Assembly (NCBI GenBank): GCA_041676625.1
Contig: JBAYRN010000007.1
Coordinates: 22,576 to 86,575, forward strand
Source of the DNA: JAEXNA01 sp041676625
GTDB lineage: Bacteria > Vulcanimicrobiota > Xenobia > Xenobiales > JADMJV01
Length of the DNA: 64,000 nucleotides
Direction of reading: 5' to 3'
The position numbers and the translations under genes were made by a program. The notes beneath the pieces were generated by a model. The model ran no database searches. It had not been told where the DNA came from and worked only from the letters and a program-made list of their open reading frames with translations. This document shows, piece after piece, positions 52,075 to 59,728 of the stretch; the stretch's first letter is position 1; each line of letters begins with the position of its first letter.

Positions 52075-53358
52075 ATGATAGGCACTTTCGTACGTGCGTT
52101 TGCGGTCCCGGAAGTCCGGGGCCGTATTATTTGGCTCTTCACGGGCTTTGCAATATTCGCGTTCAGCGTTCATATCCCCATTCCCGGAGTTAACAGGGCA
52201 GCCTGGTCAGTCGCGCTTGAAAAAGGTGCGTTGTTTCAGCTTATGGGGATGTTCACGGGGGGCGCTCTGGCGAAGTTTTCCATTGCCGCGATGGGGATTA
52301 CGCCTTATATCAACGCTTCCATTATCATGCAGCTTTTGACGGTGGTCTTTCCCTATCTCAAAGACCTCCAGAAAGAAGGCGGCGAGCACGGACGGAAAAA
52401 GATCCAGGCCTGGACCAGGCAACTCACGATGGTTTTGGCCGTCATTCAGGCAACCATCATGGTGGTGACTATCAACAAGGCTGTAGAAGCTCAGATTTTT
52501 CACACCCCCAGTTTGCCTTATTTCTTTATGGTCGTCACCGCCCTGGTGGGCGGAACCGCATTCTTGATGTGGCTGGGCGAGGTGATGTCGGAGAAGGGTG
52601 TGGGCAACGGCGTGTCGCTCTTGATCTTCGCCGGTATCGTCATGAGCTATCCCACCTACGTCTACAACACGTTTGTGGCAGCTTTTGCCAGTGATGCTTA
52701 TGTCCGGGTGACGGTATTCTTTCTGATAGCCTTTGCTATGATCGCTTCCATCGTGGCGGTGACCCTGGCCCAGCGGAAGGTTCCGGTTCAGTACCCGAAA
52801 CGGCAAGTGGGGCGCAAAATCTACGGCGGACAATCTTCTTTCATTCCGATTCGCTTGAACAACGCCGGTGTAATGTCGCTCATCTTCGCGATCTCCATCA
52901 TGTTCTTGCCCATGACCCTTTCCAATATCCTGCCGGCTCCTGTCGGTCCCACGCTGACCGAGTGGCTGGCGATTTGGTTCAACGAACGAACGATTCTTTA
53001 CAATCTGGTTTACATGGGCCTGATCATCTTTTTCACTTACTTCTACTCGGCCATCACCTTTAACACGGAAGATCTCGCAGACAATCTCAAGAAGGCCGGA
53101 GGCTTTATTCCGGGGATCCGCCCCGGTAAAGCCACGATGGACTATCTGGATAAGATCACGAACCGTCTGAACTGTGTGGCAGGTCTGTTCTTGGCGGCGC
53201 TGGCCGTCGCGCCGACTCTCATCGTGCAGATGACCGGGGTACAGAACTTCTATCTAGGGGCGACTTCTCTGCTGATTATCGTGGGGGTAGCGCTGGACAC
53301 CATGCAACAGATCGAAGCCAGACTCGTGATGCGTCACTATCAAGGGTTTATGAAGTAG
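52075..53358 (+). CDS. secY: Protein translocase channel subunit SecY
   Basis: 427 residues, ten membrane segments. SecY forms the pore for Sec-dependent export. Marker segments are IPIPGVNRAAW (first periplasmic loop), AAMGITPYINASIIMQLL (TM2), GERISNGVS-like GEKGVGNGVSLLIF (written SEKGVGNGVSLLIFAGIV here) and QRKVPVQYPKRQVGRKIYGG. The C-terminal cytoplasmic loop GGFIPGIRPGKATMDYLDKI contacts the ribosome and SecA. Confidence 0.98.
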   Translation: MIGTFVRAFAVPEVRGRIIWLFTGFAIFAFSVHIPIPGVNRAAWSVALEKGALFQLMGMFTGGALAKFSIAAMGITPYINASIIMQLLTVVFPYLKDLQKEGGEHGRKKIQAWTRQLTMVLAVIQATIMVVTINKAVEAQIFHTPSLPYFFMVVTALVGGTAFLMWLGEVMSEKGVGNGVSLLIFAGIVMSYPTYVYNTFVAAFASDAYVRVTVFFLIAFAMIASIVAVTLAQRKVPVQYPKRQVGRKIYGGQSSFIPIRLNNAGVMSLIFAISIMFLPMTLSNILPAPVGPTLTEWLAIWFNERTILYNLVYMGLIIFFTYFYSAITFNTEDLADNLKKAGGFIPGIRPGKATMDYLDKITNRLNCVAGLFLAALAVAPTLIVQMTGVQNFYLGATSLLIIVGVALDTMQQIEARLVMRHYQGFMK

Positions 53359-53368
53359 CGGGGTATCC

Positions 53369-54058
53369 ATGGCTACAGCTCAGAGCGGTAAGGATTCCGG
53401 AGTTAGGCTACTCCTGATAGGACCACCGGGCTCCGGCAAAGGCACTCAAGCCAAGCACTTGACCGAGAAGTTCCGAGTTCCACACGTCTCCACCGGCGAC
53501 ATGCTGCGGGAGCAGATTCGAAAAGGGACCTCTCTCGGTGAAGAGGCTGCCGCCTACATTAAAGACGGTAATCTTGTTCCGGACGAGTTGATCTTGAACA
53601 TGGTCAAGGTCAGGCTTGCTCAGTCAGACACTGCGAGCGGCTATGTGCTGGACGGGTTTCCCCGTTCGGTTGCCCAGGCCGAGGCGTTGTGCGAGTTCTT
53701 GGAAGCGCGTCAGGAGAACGTGAAGGCTGCGGTCCTGCTGATTCTCGACGACGAAACCATCGTGGCCCGTTTGTGCAACCGGCGGGTCTGCCCAGAGTGC
53801 GGTAGGGTTTATCACCTTCTTAATCACCCGCCTCAGACAGCCGATCGCTGTGACGAGAACCGTTGCCGTGCTACGCTGGTGCAGCGGCCTGACGACAACG
53901 AAGAGGCTATTCGCAACCGCCTTCGTATCTACCACGACCAGACCAAGTCGGTGATCGTTTTTTATCGAGAGAAAGGGGTCTTGAAAGAGATCGATGCGAG
54001 TCGAGAGATCCTGCGAATCCAGATCGATATCGAGCGCGCCCTTGAGGGAGACTTATGA
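53369..54058 (+). CDS. adk: Adenylate kinase
   Basis: 229 residues. It equilibrates ATP+AMP with ADP. P-loop GPPGSGKGTQAKHL, AMP-site STGDMLREQI and DGFPRS. The lid carries zinc-type cysteines CPECG and CDENRC; the second pair is spaced by four residues rather than two (CDxCG in most), so metal binding may be altered. There are 10-12 extra N-terminal residues (ATAQSGKDSGVR). It follows secY and overlaps map by 4 bases (ATGA). Confidence 0.96.
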   Translation: MATAQSGKDSGVRLLLIGPPGSGKGTQAKHLTEKFRVPHVSTGDMLREQIRKGTSLGEEAAAYIKDGNLVPDELILNMVKVRLAQSDTASGYVLDGFPRSVAQAEALCEFLEARQENVKAAVLLILDDETIVARLCNRRVCPECGRVYHLLNHPPQTADRCDENRCRATLVQRPDDNEEAIRNRLRIYHDQTKSVIVFYREKGVLKEIDASREILRIQIDIERALEGDL

Positions 54059-54804
54059 TTCAACTGAAGACCCCGAAAGAGATCGAGCTGATTCGCACGG
54101 GTGGCGACATCCTGGCCGGCGCTCTGAAGCTGGTGCGGGAAGCCTGTGCTCCGAATGTGCGGACCAAGGAGCTGGACCAGTTGGCCGAGGAGTACATCCT
54201 GGAGCGAGGCGGCCGACCCGCTTTTAAAGGCTATCAAGGGTTTCCTGGAACCCTTTGTATCTCAGTGAATGAGGAAGTCGTTCACGGGATCCCCGGAAAT
54301 CGTCGCTTGAAGGAAGGCGACATTGTGTCGGTTGACTGCGGGGTGGTCTGGGAAGGTTTTGTGGCCGATAGCGCCACCACCATCCCTATCGGTGAGATCG
54401 ATGAGGAGACAGCCACTTTGTTGCGGGTCACGGAAGAGTCTTTGTACAAGGCCATCGACCAGGCACGAGTGGGGAATTATGTGCGCGACATATCTCAAGT
54501 CGTTCAGGAGTGGGTGGAAAAACACGGATTTTCCGTGGTCCGGGAGCTGGTCGGGCACGGGGTGGGTCGCGAGATGCACGAAGACCCCCAGATCCCTAAC
54601 TACGTGACCGCTCAGCGGGGTCCCAAGCTCAAGGAAGGGCTGGTCATTGCAATCGAGCCGATGGTCAACGTGGGAGGCTGTGAGGTTCGACTAAAGAGGG
54701 ACCGCTGGACCATTGAGACATTGGACCTTTCGCGCTCGGCCCACTTTGAACATACGGTAGCTGTAACCAGGGATGGACCCCAGATTCTGACCGCTGGACG
54801 ATGA
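54055..54804 (+). CDS. map: Methionine aminopeptidase, type I
   Basis: 249 residues. It removes the start methionine after deformylation. Metal ligands by family: Asp in SVDCGVVWEGFVADSATT, His in ELVGHGVGREMHEDP, Glu in GLVIAIEPMVNVG and Glu near SAHFEHTVAVT. No N-terminal zinc-finger or SH3 extension. The overlap with adk suggests coupled translation. Confidence 0.97.
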   Translation: MIQLKTPKEIELIRTGGDILAGALKLVREACAPNVRTKELDQLAEEYILERGGRPAFKGYQGFPGTLCISVNEEVVHGIPGNRRLKEGDIVSVDCGVVWEGFVADSATTIPIGEIDEETATLLRVTEESLYKAIDQARVGNYVRDISQVVQEWVEKHGFSVVRELVGHGVGREMHEDPQIPNYVTAQRGPKLKEGLVIAIEPMVNVGGCEVRLKRDRWTIETLDLSRSAHFEHTVAVTRDGPQILTAGR

Positions 54805-55041
54805 ATGAGCAAGGATCGTCGAGGGCGCCGTCAGTTGGATGCCAGGATCAAAGAAGTTTTACCCCGTTCTCTCTTCAAGGTGATCATCGAAGATGGGCGA
54901 GAAGTGCTCTGCCACGTTGCGTTACCCGTTAGGAACACGGTGGGACGAGTTTTGGAAGGCGACAACGTGGTGGTTGAGGTCAGCGAGTACGACCCCAAGC
55001 GGGGACGCATCGTGGAGCACCGGTCGAGTTCCCCGCGTTAG
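54805..55041 (+). CDS. infA: Translation initiation factor IF-1
   Basis: 78 residues, starting one base after the map stop. S1-like OB fold: ARIKEVLPRSLFKVIIEDGR and LEGDNVVVEVSEYDPKRGRI match IF-1, but the sequence is more divergent than usual: the normal HISGKMR segment reads HVALPVR and the N-terminus is basic (MSKDRRGRRQLD). The position before rpmJ-rpsM is the classical one, which supports the call. Confidence 0.88.
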   Translation: MSKDRRGRRQLDARIKEVLPRSLFKVIIEDGREVLCHVALPVRNTVGRVLEGDNVVVEVSEYDPKRGRIVEHRSSSPR

Positions 55042-55053
55042 ATGGAAAAGTCC

Positions 55054-55082
55054 TTGACGACCGGGGATCAAATCCGTATAAT
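55054..55082 (+). promoter_or_regulatory. sigma70-type promoter of the rpmJ-rplQ (alpha) group
   Basis: TTGACG (55054-55059), 17-base spacer, perfect TATAAT (55077-55082), 12 bases after the infA stop. Predicted +1 is near 55089, so the leader is about 228 bases. Confidence 0.8.
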
Positions 55083-55088
55083 CGCCGG

Positions 55089-55316
55089 GTGTCTTTTGCT
55101 GGCTAGCCAGAGGAAGCCCCGTGAATTCGGGATAAATGCTTGAGGCGGCTTGGAAAAGAGAGTCGTCTCAAGAAAAACGTCGACAAGACTTGCTAATTGT
55201 GATAGAAGTGTTGCCACGGTCGCTCTTTCGGGCGTAGATCGAGCAACCTTGCGACCCGGCAAGTGGAAGAATAATTGAACAGAAACCGAGTTTGTCTCGG
55301 TAATTGGAGGAGACGG
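55089..55316 (+). promoter_or_regulatory. Structured leader of the alpha group
   Basis: Several stems can be drawn: the palindrome CTGGCTAGCCAG (55098-55109), CTTGAGGCG with CGTCTCAAG (about 55139-55171), and ACCGAG-TTTGT-CTCGGT (about 55285-55301) just before GGAGGAG. The usual repressor of this operon, S4 (rpsD), is not encoded in it, so the controlling protein is uncertain. No coding frame of note lies in this stretch. Confidence 0.4.
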
Positions 55317-55431
55317 ATGCAAGTCAGGCCGTCAGTTAAAAAAAGGTGCGAGAAGTGCCAAATTATTGTGCGCAAGGGCAAAGTGCGAGTCATCTGTGCC
55401 AATCCCAAGCACAAGCAGATACAAGGTTAGG
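55317..55431 (+). CDS. rpmJ: 50S ribosomal protein L36 with an apparent one-base frameshift
   Basis: Strong ribosome site GGAGGAG, then ATG 55317 and MQVRPSVKKRCEKCQIIVRK, GK, as in L36. At 55380-55383 there are four A where three are needed; the zero frame then turns to SASHLCQSQ and runs into rpsM. Dropping one A restores VRVICANPKHKQIQG and the stop, giving 37 residues with all zinc-ribbon ligands (Cys11, Cys14, Cys27, His32). Either the sequence has a homopolymer error, the gene is broken, or a +1 shift is used. L36 is dispensable in E. coli, so a real loss is possible. Confidence 0.85.
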
Positions 55432-55439
55432 AGAGAACA

Positions 55440-55808
55440 ATGGCCAGGATTTCAGGCGTAGACCTGCCGCGCGATAAGCGCGTTCTGATTGGGCTCACCT
55501 ACATCTTCGGAATCGGACGGGCAACCAGCCAGCAGATTTTAGATGCTACCGGCATCGACGTAGCCACGCGCGTACGAAATCTCACCGAAGATGAGGTGAA
55601 TCGTATTCGTGAGTATATCGATACGAAGGTGAGGGTAGAGGGTGACTTGAGGCGTGACATCACGCAGAATATCAAGCGCCTTATCGAGATCAATTGTTAT
55701 CGTGGAGTGAGGCACCGTCGGGGCCTCCCAGTACGTGGTCAACGAACCAAGACCAACGCGAGAACTCGCAAGGGTCCCAAGCGTACCGTCGGGCGTAAGA
55801 AGAAATAG
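55440..55808 (+). CDS. rpsM: 30S ribosomal protein S13
   Basis: 122 residues. ARISGVDLPRDKRVLIGLTY and RHRRGLPVRGQRTKTNARTR are typical. S13 forms bridges to the 50S and contacts P-site tRNA. AGGAGAG precedes the ATG. Confidence 0.98.
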   Translation: MARISGVDLPRDKRVLIGLTYIFGIGRATSQQILDATGIDVATRVRNLTEDEVNRIREYIDTKVRVEGDLRRDITQNIKRLIEINCYRGVRHRRGLPVRGQRTKTNARTRKGPKRTVGRKKK

Positions 55809-55823
55809 AGGAGCTCAGAAGAG

Positions 55824-56216
55824 ATGGCTAAGGCAAAACAATCCAGGGGCAGACGTAAAGTCACGAAGAACGTCCCCAAAGGTGTGGCTCACATCCAGTC
55901 GAGCTTCAACAACACCATCGTTACGATTTCCGATATGCAAGGGAACGCAATCTCCTGGGCTTCGGCCGGAGGACAAGGCTTTAAGGGCTCTCGTAAGAGT
56001 ACCCCTTTCGCGGCCGGTGTAGCTGCCGAGGTGGCAGCCCGGACGGCCTCTGAACACGGAGTGCGGGTCCTGGAGGTCCATGTCAAGGGGCCTGGCGCGG
56101 GACGTGAGGCGGCGATTCGTTCGCTTCAGTCGGTGGGTATGCAGATCACCGTGATCAGAGACGTGACTCCCATGCCTCATAACGGCTGCCGTCCTCCCAA
56201 GAAGCGACGAGTATAA
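55824..56216 (+). CDS. rpsK: 30S ribosomal protein S11
   Basis: 130 residues. HIQSSFNNTIVTISDMQGNA and the C-terminal DVTPMPHNGCRPPKKRRV are diagnostic. It lies on the platform beside S7. rpsD (S4), which normally follows, is absent; rpoA starts 70 bases later. Confidence 0.98.
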   Translation: MAKAKQSRGRRKVTKNVPKGVAHIQSSFNNTIVTISDMQGNAISWASAGGQGFKGSRKSTPFAAGVAAEVAARTASEHGVRVLEVHVKGPGAGREAAIRSLQSVGMQITVIRDVTPMPHNGCRPPKKRRV

Positions 56217-56286
56217 GAGCTGCGCTCATACCTTCGGTTTTTGCTTTCAGTAAGAACCCGCCAATAATTCGAGGAGAAAGTTAAAG

Positions 56287-57240
56287 ATGCTAGACGCACT
56301 GATGCAACCGACGTCTCGGCCGGAAGAAAAAATCGAGCCGACGCTTAAAGCAATATCCGACAACAAGTTTGTGATCGAACCCCTGGAGAGGGGCTTCGGT
56401 ATCACGCTGGGCAACTCGCTTCGCCGTGTGCTGCTGTCGGCTCTCACCGGGGCTGCCGTTACCCACGTAAGGATCGACGGTGTGCTCCATGAATTCGCCA
56501 CTCTTCCGGGAGTGCGTGAAGATATCACCGAGATCACGCTAAATATTAAGAAGATGAACCTGCGATTGACCACCGGGAGCAAGAAAGTTTTGCGCCTGGA
56601 GGCAGCCGGCCCCGGGGTAGTAACTCCAGCCGACATCGTGATGGATCCTGAAGCGGAGATTTTGAATCCCGAACTCCAACTGGCCACGCTGAGTAAGGGC
56701 GGCCGGTTGGGAATGGACCTCTACGTATCCAACGGTACCGGGTTTGTACCGGCGGAACGCCAGGAGGATCAGGAGCAAGTCATCGGTGTGATCCCCGTAG
56801 ACAGCATCTTCAGCCCCATCACGAAGGTCAACTACATCGTGGAAGACACTCGGGTGGGACAGCGAACCGATTTCGACAAGCTGACTCTGGAAGTGTACAC
56901 CGACGGCTCGATTAAGCCGTACGAGGCCATCTCCAAGGCGGCAGCTATTCTGCAAAGAAAGCTCAGCCTGTTCAGTCAAATCGAGCCGCCCACCAGAGAA
57001 GAGGAAGAGCCCTCCGGCCCCGAATCCGAACTGCTGGATACCCCCATCGAGGACCTGCAACTTTCCGTTCGCTCGCTCAATTGCTTGAAGCGCGCCGGAA
57101 TCCGCACTGTCGGCGAACTCTTGACTTACTCCGAAGAGGATGTTATGAAGCTCAAGAATTTCGGGCAGAAGTCCCTTGACGAGATCGCCGAGAAGCTAGC
57201 CGAGCGAAACCTCTCGCTGCAGCCTAGCACGCCCGGCTAA
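56287..57240 (+). CDS. rpoA: DNA-directed RNA polymerase alpha subunit
   Basis: 317 residues. The N-terminal dimerisation domain shows ERGFGITLGNSLRRVLLSAL. The C-terminal domain is intact: DLQLSVRSLNCLKRAGIRTV contains the Arg that contacts UP elements and activators such as CRP, and LKNFGQKSLDEIAEKLAERN ends it. The linker is acidic (REEEEPSGPESE). GGAGAAAG precedes the ATG. Confidence 0.98.
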   Translation: MLDALMQPTSRPEEKIEPTLKAISDNKFVIEPLERGFGITLGNSLRRVLLSALTGAAVTHVRIDGVLHEFATLPGVREDITEITLNIKKMNLRLTTGSKKVLRLEAAGPGVVTPADIVMDPEAEILNPELQLATLSKGGRLGMDLYVSNGTGFVPAERQEDQEQVIGVIPVDSIFSPITKVNYIVEDTRVGQRTDFDKLTLEVYTDGSIKPYEAISKAAAILQRKLSLFSQIEPPTREEEEPSGPESELLDTPIEDLQLSVRSLNCLKRAGIRTVGELLTYSEEDVMKLKNFGQKSLDEIAEKLAERNLSLQPSTPG

Positions 57241-57257
57241 TATAGGAGGAGTCTCAA

Positions 57258-57716
57258 GTGAGACATCGTGTAAAAAGTAGAACCCTCGGTCGTCCCACCG
57301 GTCACCGTATCTCCATGTTGCGTAACATGACCCGTTCCTTGTTGCAGCATGGACGGATCATCACCACTGAGACCCGAGCAAAAGAACTCTCTTCGTTCGT
57401 GGACAAAGTGATCACCGATGCCAAGAAGGCTCACGAAGCCGCTGACGATGTGGCAAAATTGAACCACAAGCGCAAGGTCTTCCGGCACTTCGCCAGTCAG
57501 ACTTCTCAGCAAGATCGCCGCAAACGGGGAATGAAGGATCGTCGCCCTCACCGGGACGTAGCCCAGGAACTGTTTGATCGAATCGCTCCCCAGTATTGCA
57601 AAGGTGGCGAGTTCGAGCGGGCCAGCGGCTACACTCGGGTGCTGAAGATCTATCCGCCTCGAAAAGGTGATGGTGCTCCGCGCGCTCTGATCGAACTGAT
57701 TGGATACCAGGACTAG
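57258..57716 (+). CDS. rplQ: 50S ribosomal protein L17
   Basis: 152 residues, GTG start with AGGAGG ten bases upstream. MRHRVKSRTLGRPTGHRISM is the standard start. There are about 35 residues more than the shortest family members in the middle (FASQTSQQDRRKRGMKDRRP). Last gene of the ribosomal series. Confidence 0.97.
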   Translation: MRHRVKSRTLGRPTGHRISMLRNMTRSLLQHGRIITTETRAKELSSFVDKVITDAKKAHEAADDVAKLNHKRKVFRHFASQTSQQDRRKRGMKDRRPHRDVAQELFDRIAPQYCKGGEFERASGYTRVLKIYPPRKGDGAPRALIELIGYQD

Positions 57717-57744
57717 ACTGACTTGCAAGTCTAGCAAGGTGAAG

Positions 57745-57765
57745 CCCTCCAAGTGGAGGGTTTTT
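57745..57765 (+). terminator. Terminator of the ribosomal protein series
   Basis: CCCTCCA, loop AG, TGGAGGG (57745-57760) followed by five T. Located 28 bases after rplQ. Confidence 0.85.
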
Positions 57766-57785
57766 CCTTTTCCGGAGAGTTTTAG

Positions 57786-59093
57786 ATGAAGAGCGTGGCG
57801 GTGGAGGCCAGGGGCCTACAATTGAAACGTCGGAGTTTTGGACCCATGGACCTGGTCTTTCGAGCCGGGGAGATGGTGGTCTTGTGCGGCGCTTCGGGTA
57901 GTGGGAAGTCCACGCTGTGTGAATTGTTGGCTGAAACTCAGGAGCCGAGCGAGGGCTCCCTCCAGCGAGGTGAGACCAGGATCGGCTACGTAGCCCACGC
58001 TTTTGAGAATCAACTGGTGGGTTCCACGGTGGAGGAGGAGCTCTTGATCGGGGTGCGAGGTTCGGACTCTCTGCCGGATGAAGCACTGAGAGTTACCTTG
58101 CAGCTCCTGGAAGAACCGCTCTTGCCCTATCTGACGGCGGATCCTCATGAAATCTCTTCCGCGCTTCAGCAGCATCTTCTGGTAGCCAGCCTGGTGCGAG
58201 GCGGGGCTCGTTTCTTGATCCTGGACGAGTCCCTGGCGTATCTGGACAGTCACGCGCAAGAGAGGTTTTCGCGAGCCCTGATTTCACTTGTGGAGTGTGG
58301 CTGTACGGTGCTGTTGGTGACCCATCAAGCCGAACTTCTGGAGATGGCAAACAGGGTCGTCTTTCTGGAGAGAGGCGTGGTCGCCTTCGAGGGTGGGTCG
58401 GATGAATTTCGAACCAGCCATTTTGAACGGGCCGGATTTCGAGTCGAGGAGGTCGGTCAATTCCTGGTTAGCCGGTTGCCATGCTTTCCGGAAGGGGAGG
58501 GTGGAGTAGAGGTTCGGCCCGGAGACGATCGCCTGCTGCAACTGCCGCGCCGGACCTCTCTGGTTCTAGGTGGGCCCAGTGGCTCGGGGACCAGTCGGGC
58601 CTTGAACAGTCTGATGGGTCTTGAATCCTGGCCAGGGTGGACTTGTTCAGGAGATCGGCAGAAGAGTTGCTTGCTGCGCCAGAACGTAGCTCCCTCATTC
58701 TGGCGCAGCCGGTGTGCCGAAGAGATAAAGGCTAGTCGGTCTGCCCACACCGAGGTGTCCAGGGCACTCGAGGAGGCGGTTCTCAACTCAATTCCCGCGA
58801 GTTGGTTGGAAAAAGCCCCCTGGCAACTCTCGCACGGCCAGCTCCGGTTCTTCGGGGCCTGTTGCTTGTTGCTGCAAAACCCGGTGGTGCTGTATCTGGA
58901 TCACCCCTTTCAAGGACTCGATGGGGTTCTGAGAGAGAAGTTGCGTTACTGCCTTTTGGAGTACCTGAAGGCAGATGGTAGAGTCGTGTTGACCACTCAC
59001 TTTAGGGAGCTAGTCTCAGGTTTGGGGCATCAGGTTATCTGGCTCGAGTCCGGTCGCACAGTCTGGGTCGGGCCGGTTTCGGACTGGCTCTAA
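57786..59093 (+). CDS. Fused ECF-transporter-like ABC ATPase, second domain degenerate
   Basis: 435 residues made of two ABC ATPase domains. First (1-225): Walker A CGASGSGKST, Q-loop with the ECF-typical FENQLVGSTVEEEL, Walker B RFLILDES with catalytic Glu and switch His in LLVTHQ; the signature is degenerate (HEISSALQQ instead of LSGGQ). Second (250-435): Walker A is GGPSGSGTS, lacking the Lys; signature LSHGQLR is near normal; Walker B is VVLYLDHPF, with His in place of the Glu; the switch LTTHF is retained. The pair would resemble EcfA-EcfA' with one dead site. The position after rplQ is where ecfA1-ecfA2-ecfT lie in many Gram-positive genomes; no EcfT follows here. It probably energises vitamin uptake. 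Confidence 0.8.
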   Translation: MKSVAVEARGLQLKRRSFGPMDLVFRAGEMVVLCGASGSGKSTLCELLAETQEPSEGSLQRGETRIGYVAHAFENQLVGSTVEEELLIGVRGSDSLPDEALRVTLQLLEEPLLPYLTADPHEISSALQQHLLVASLVRGGARFLILDESLAYLDSHAQERFSRALISLVECGCTVLLVTHQAELLEMANRVVFLERGVVAFEGGSDEFRTSHFERAGFRVEEVGQFLVSRLPCFPEGEGGVEVRPGDDRLLQLPRRTSLVLGGPSGSGTSRALNSLMGLESWPGWTCSGDRQKSCLLRQNVAPSFWRSRCAEEIKASRSAHTEVSRALEEAVLNSIPASWLEKAPWQLSHGQLRFFGACCLLLQNPVVLYLDHPFQGLDGVLREKLRYCLLEYLKADGRVVLTTHFRELVSGLGHQVIWLESGRTVWVGPVSDWL

Positions 59094-59644
59094 TAGTCTT
59101 CCTCGTACTGGGCTGCATTCCACCGATCCAGATAGGCTCGGCGTACATAGGGATTGAGTGTTTCGGCATACTCTTTTGGTAAGTTGTTGGCACGAATCAA
59201 ATGCATCACGTCGTCTAGATCTCGCAATCTGTGGGCAGCCGTCATGCCGCTGGCCAGTTTCAGTTCGATCAGGTGCTCCAGTTTCAGAATCGGAATTCCA
59301 GATTCATCGGGCTCACCTGCGTCTTTCGGGTCCGGGAAGCAAACTGGCTTGGCCTTTCCGTCTCCAGGGTAGTCACCTGCGAGAAGCACGTCGATTCTGA
59401 TGTTGTGCTCCGTATCCCTTACACTTTTGGAGCCGGGAAAAACCTCTAGCCATCCGAAGCCCAGCCATCGTTCTTTGAATCGAGAAAGCCCCTCGGGAGT
59501 GACCAGAATATCCACATCTTCCGTCGTTCTAACGTGACCGTGTGCATTGGCCGCCAAAGCTCCCGCGATGACAAAGGGAACCCCGCATTCCTCCAAAGCC
59601 TTAAAGATCCGCTCCGCTGCCCGATGAATGGGCGAACTCTTCAT
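59090..59644 (-). CDS. Nucleotidyltransferase-fold protein, possibly antitoxin-type or AbiEii-like
   Basis: 184 residues from ATG 59644; an in-frame GTG at 59689 is an alternative and neither has a strong ribosome site. The N-terminal core PFVIAGALAANAHGHVRTTE, DVDILV fits the nucleotidyltransferase superfamily pattern (Gly-rich helix then DxD). The C-terminal half (ILKLEHLIELKLASGMTAAH, RLRDLDDVMHLI) has the helical Lys/Asp pattern seen in AbiEii-like and DUF6036-type proteins. Such proteins occur as toxins or in defence systems, but no partner antitoxin gene is next to it. The stop overlaps the convergent ABC gene by 4 bases. It lies downstream of tyrS on the same strand. Confidence 0.65.
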   Translation of the reverse strand: MKSSPIHRAAERIFKALEECGVPFVIAGALAANAHGHVRTTEDVDILVTPEGLSRFKERWLGFGWLEVFPGSKSVRDTEHNIRIDVLLAGDYPGDGKAKPVCFPDPKDAGEPDESGIPILKLEHLIELKLASGMTAAHRLRDLDDVMHLIRANNLPKEYAETLNPYVRRAYLDRWNAAQYEEDY

Positions 59645-59728
59645 AAAGAATTCGCCACTTCTTTCCAGTATCGAGGAGAGACTTCGCACACTTGATTGTA
59701 TTCTTCAGGGGTACCGGGAGTCCTCGAT

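Noticed and set aside
59090..59689. A toxin-antitoxin pair around the nucleotidyltransferase-like gene
   Set aside because: No small DNA-binding antitoxin frame lies next to it; the flanks are tyrS and the ABC ATPase gene.
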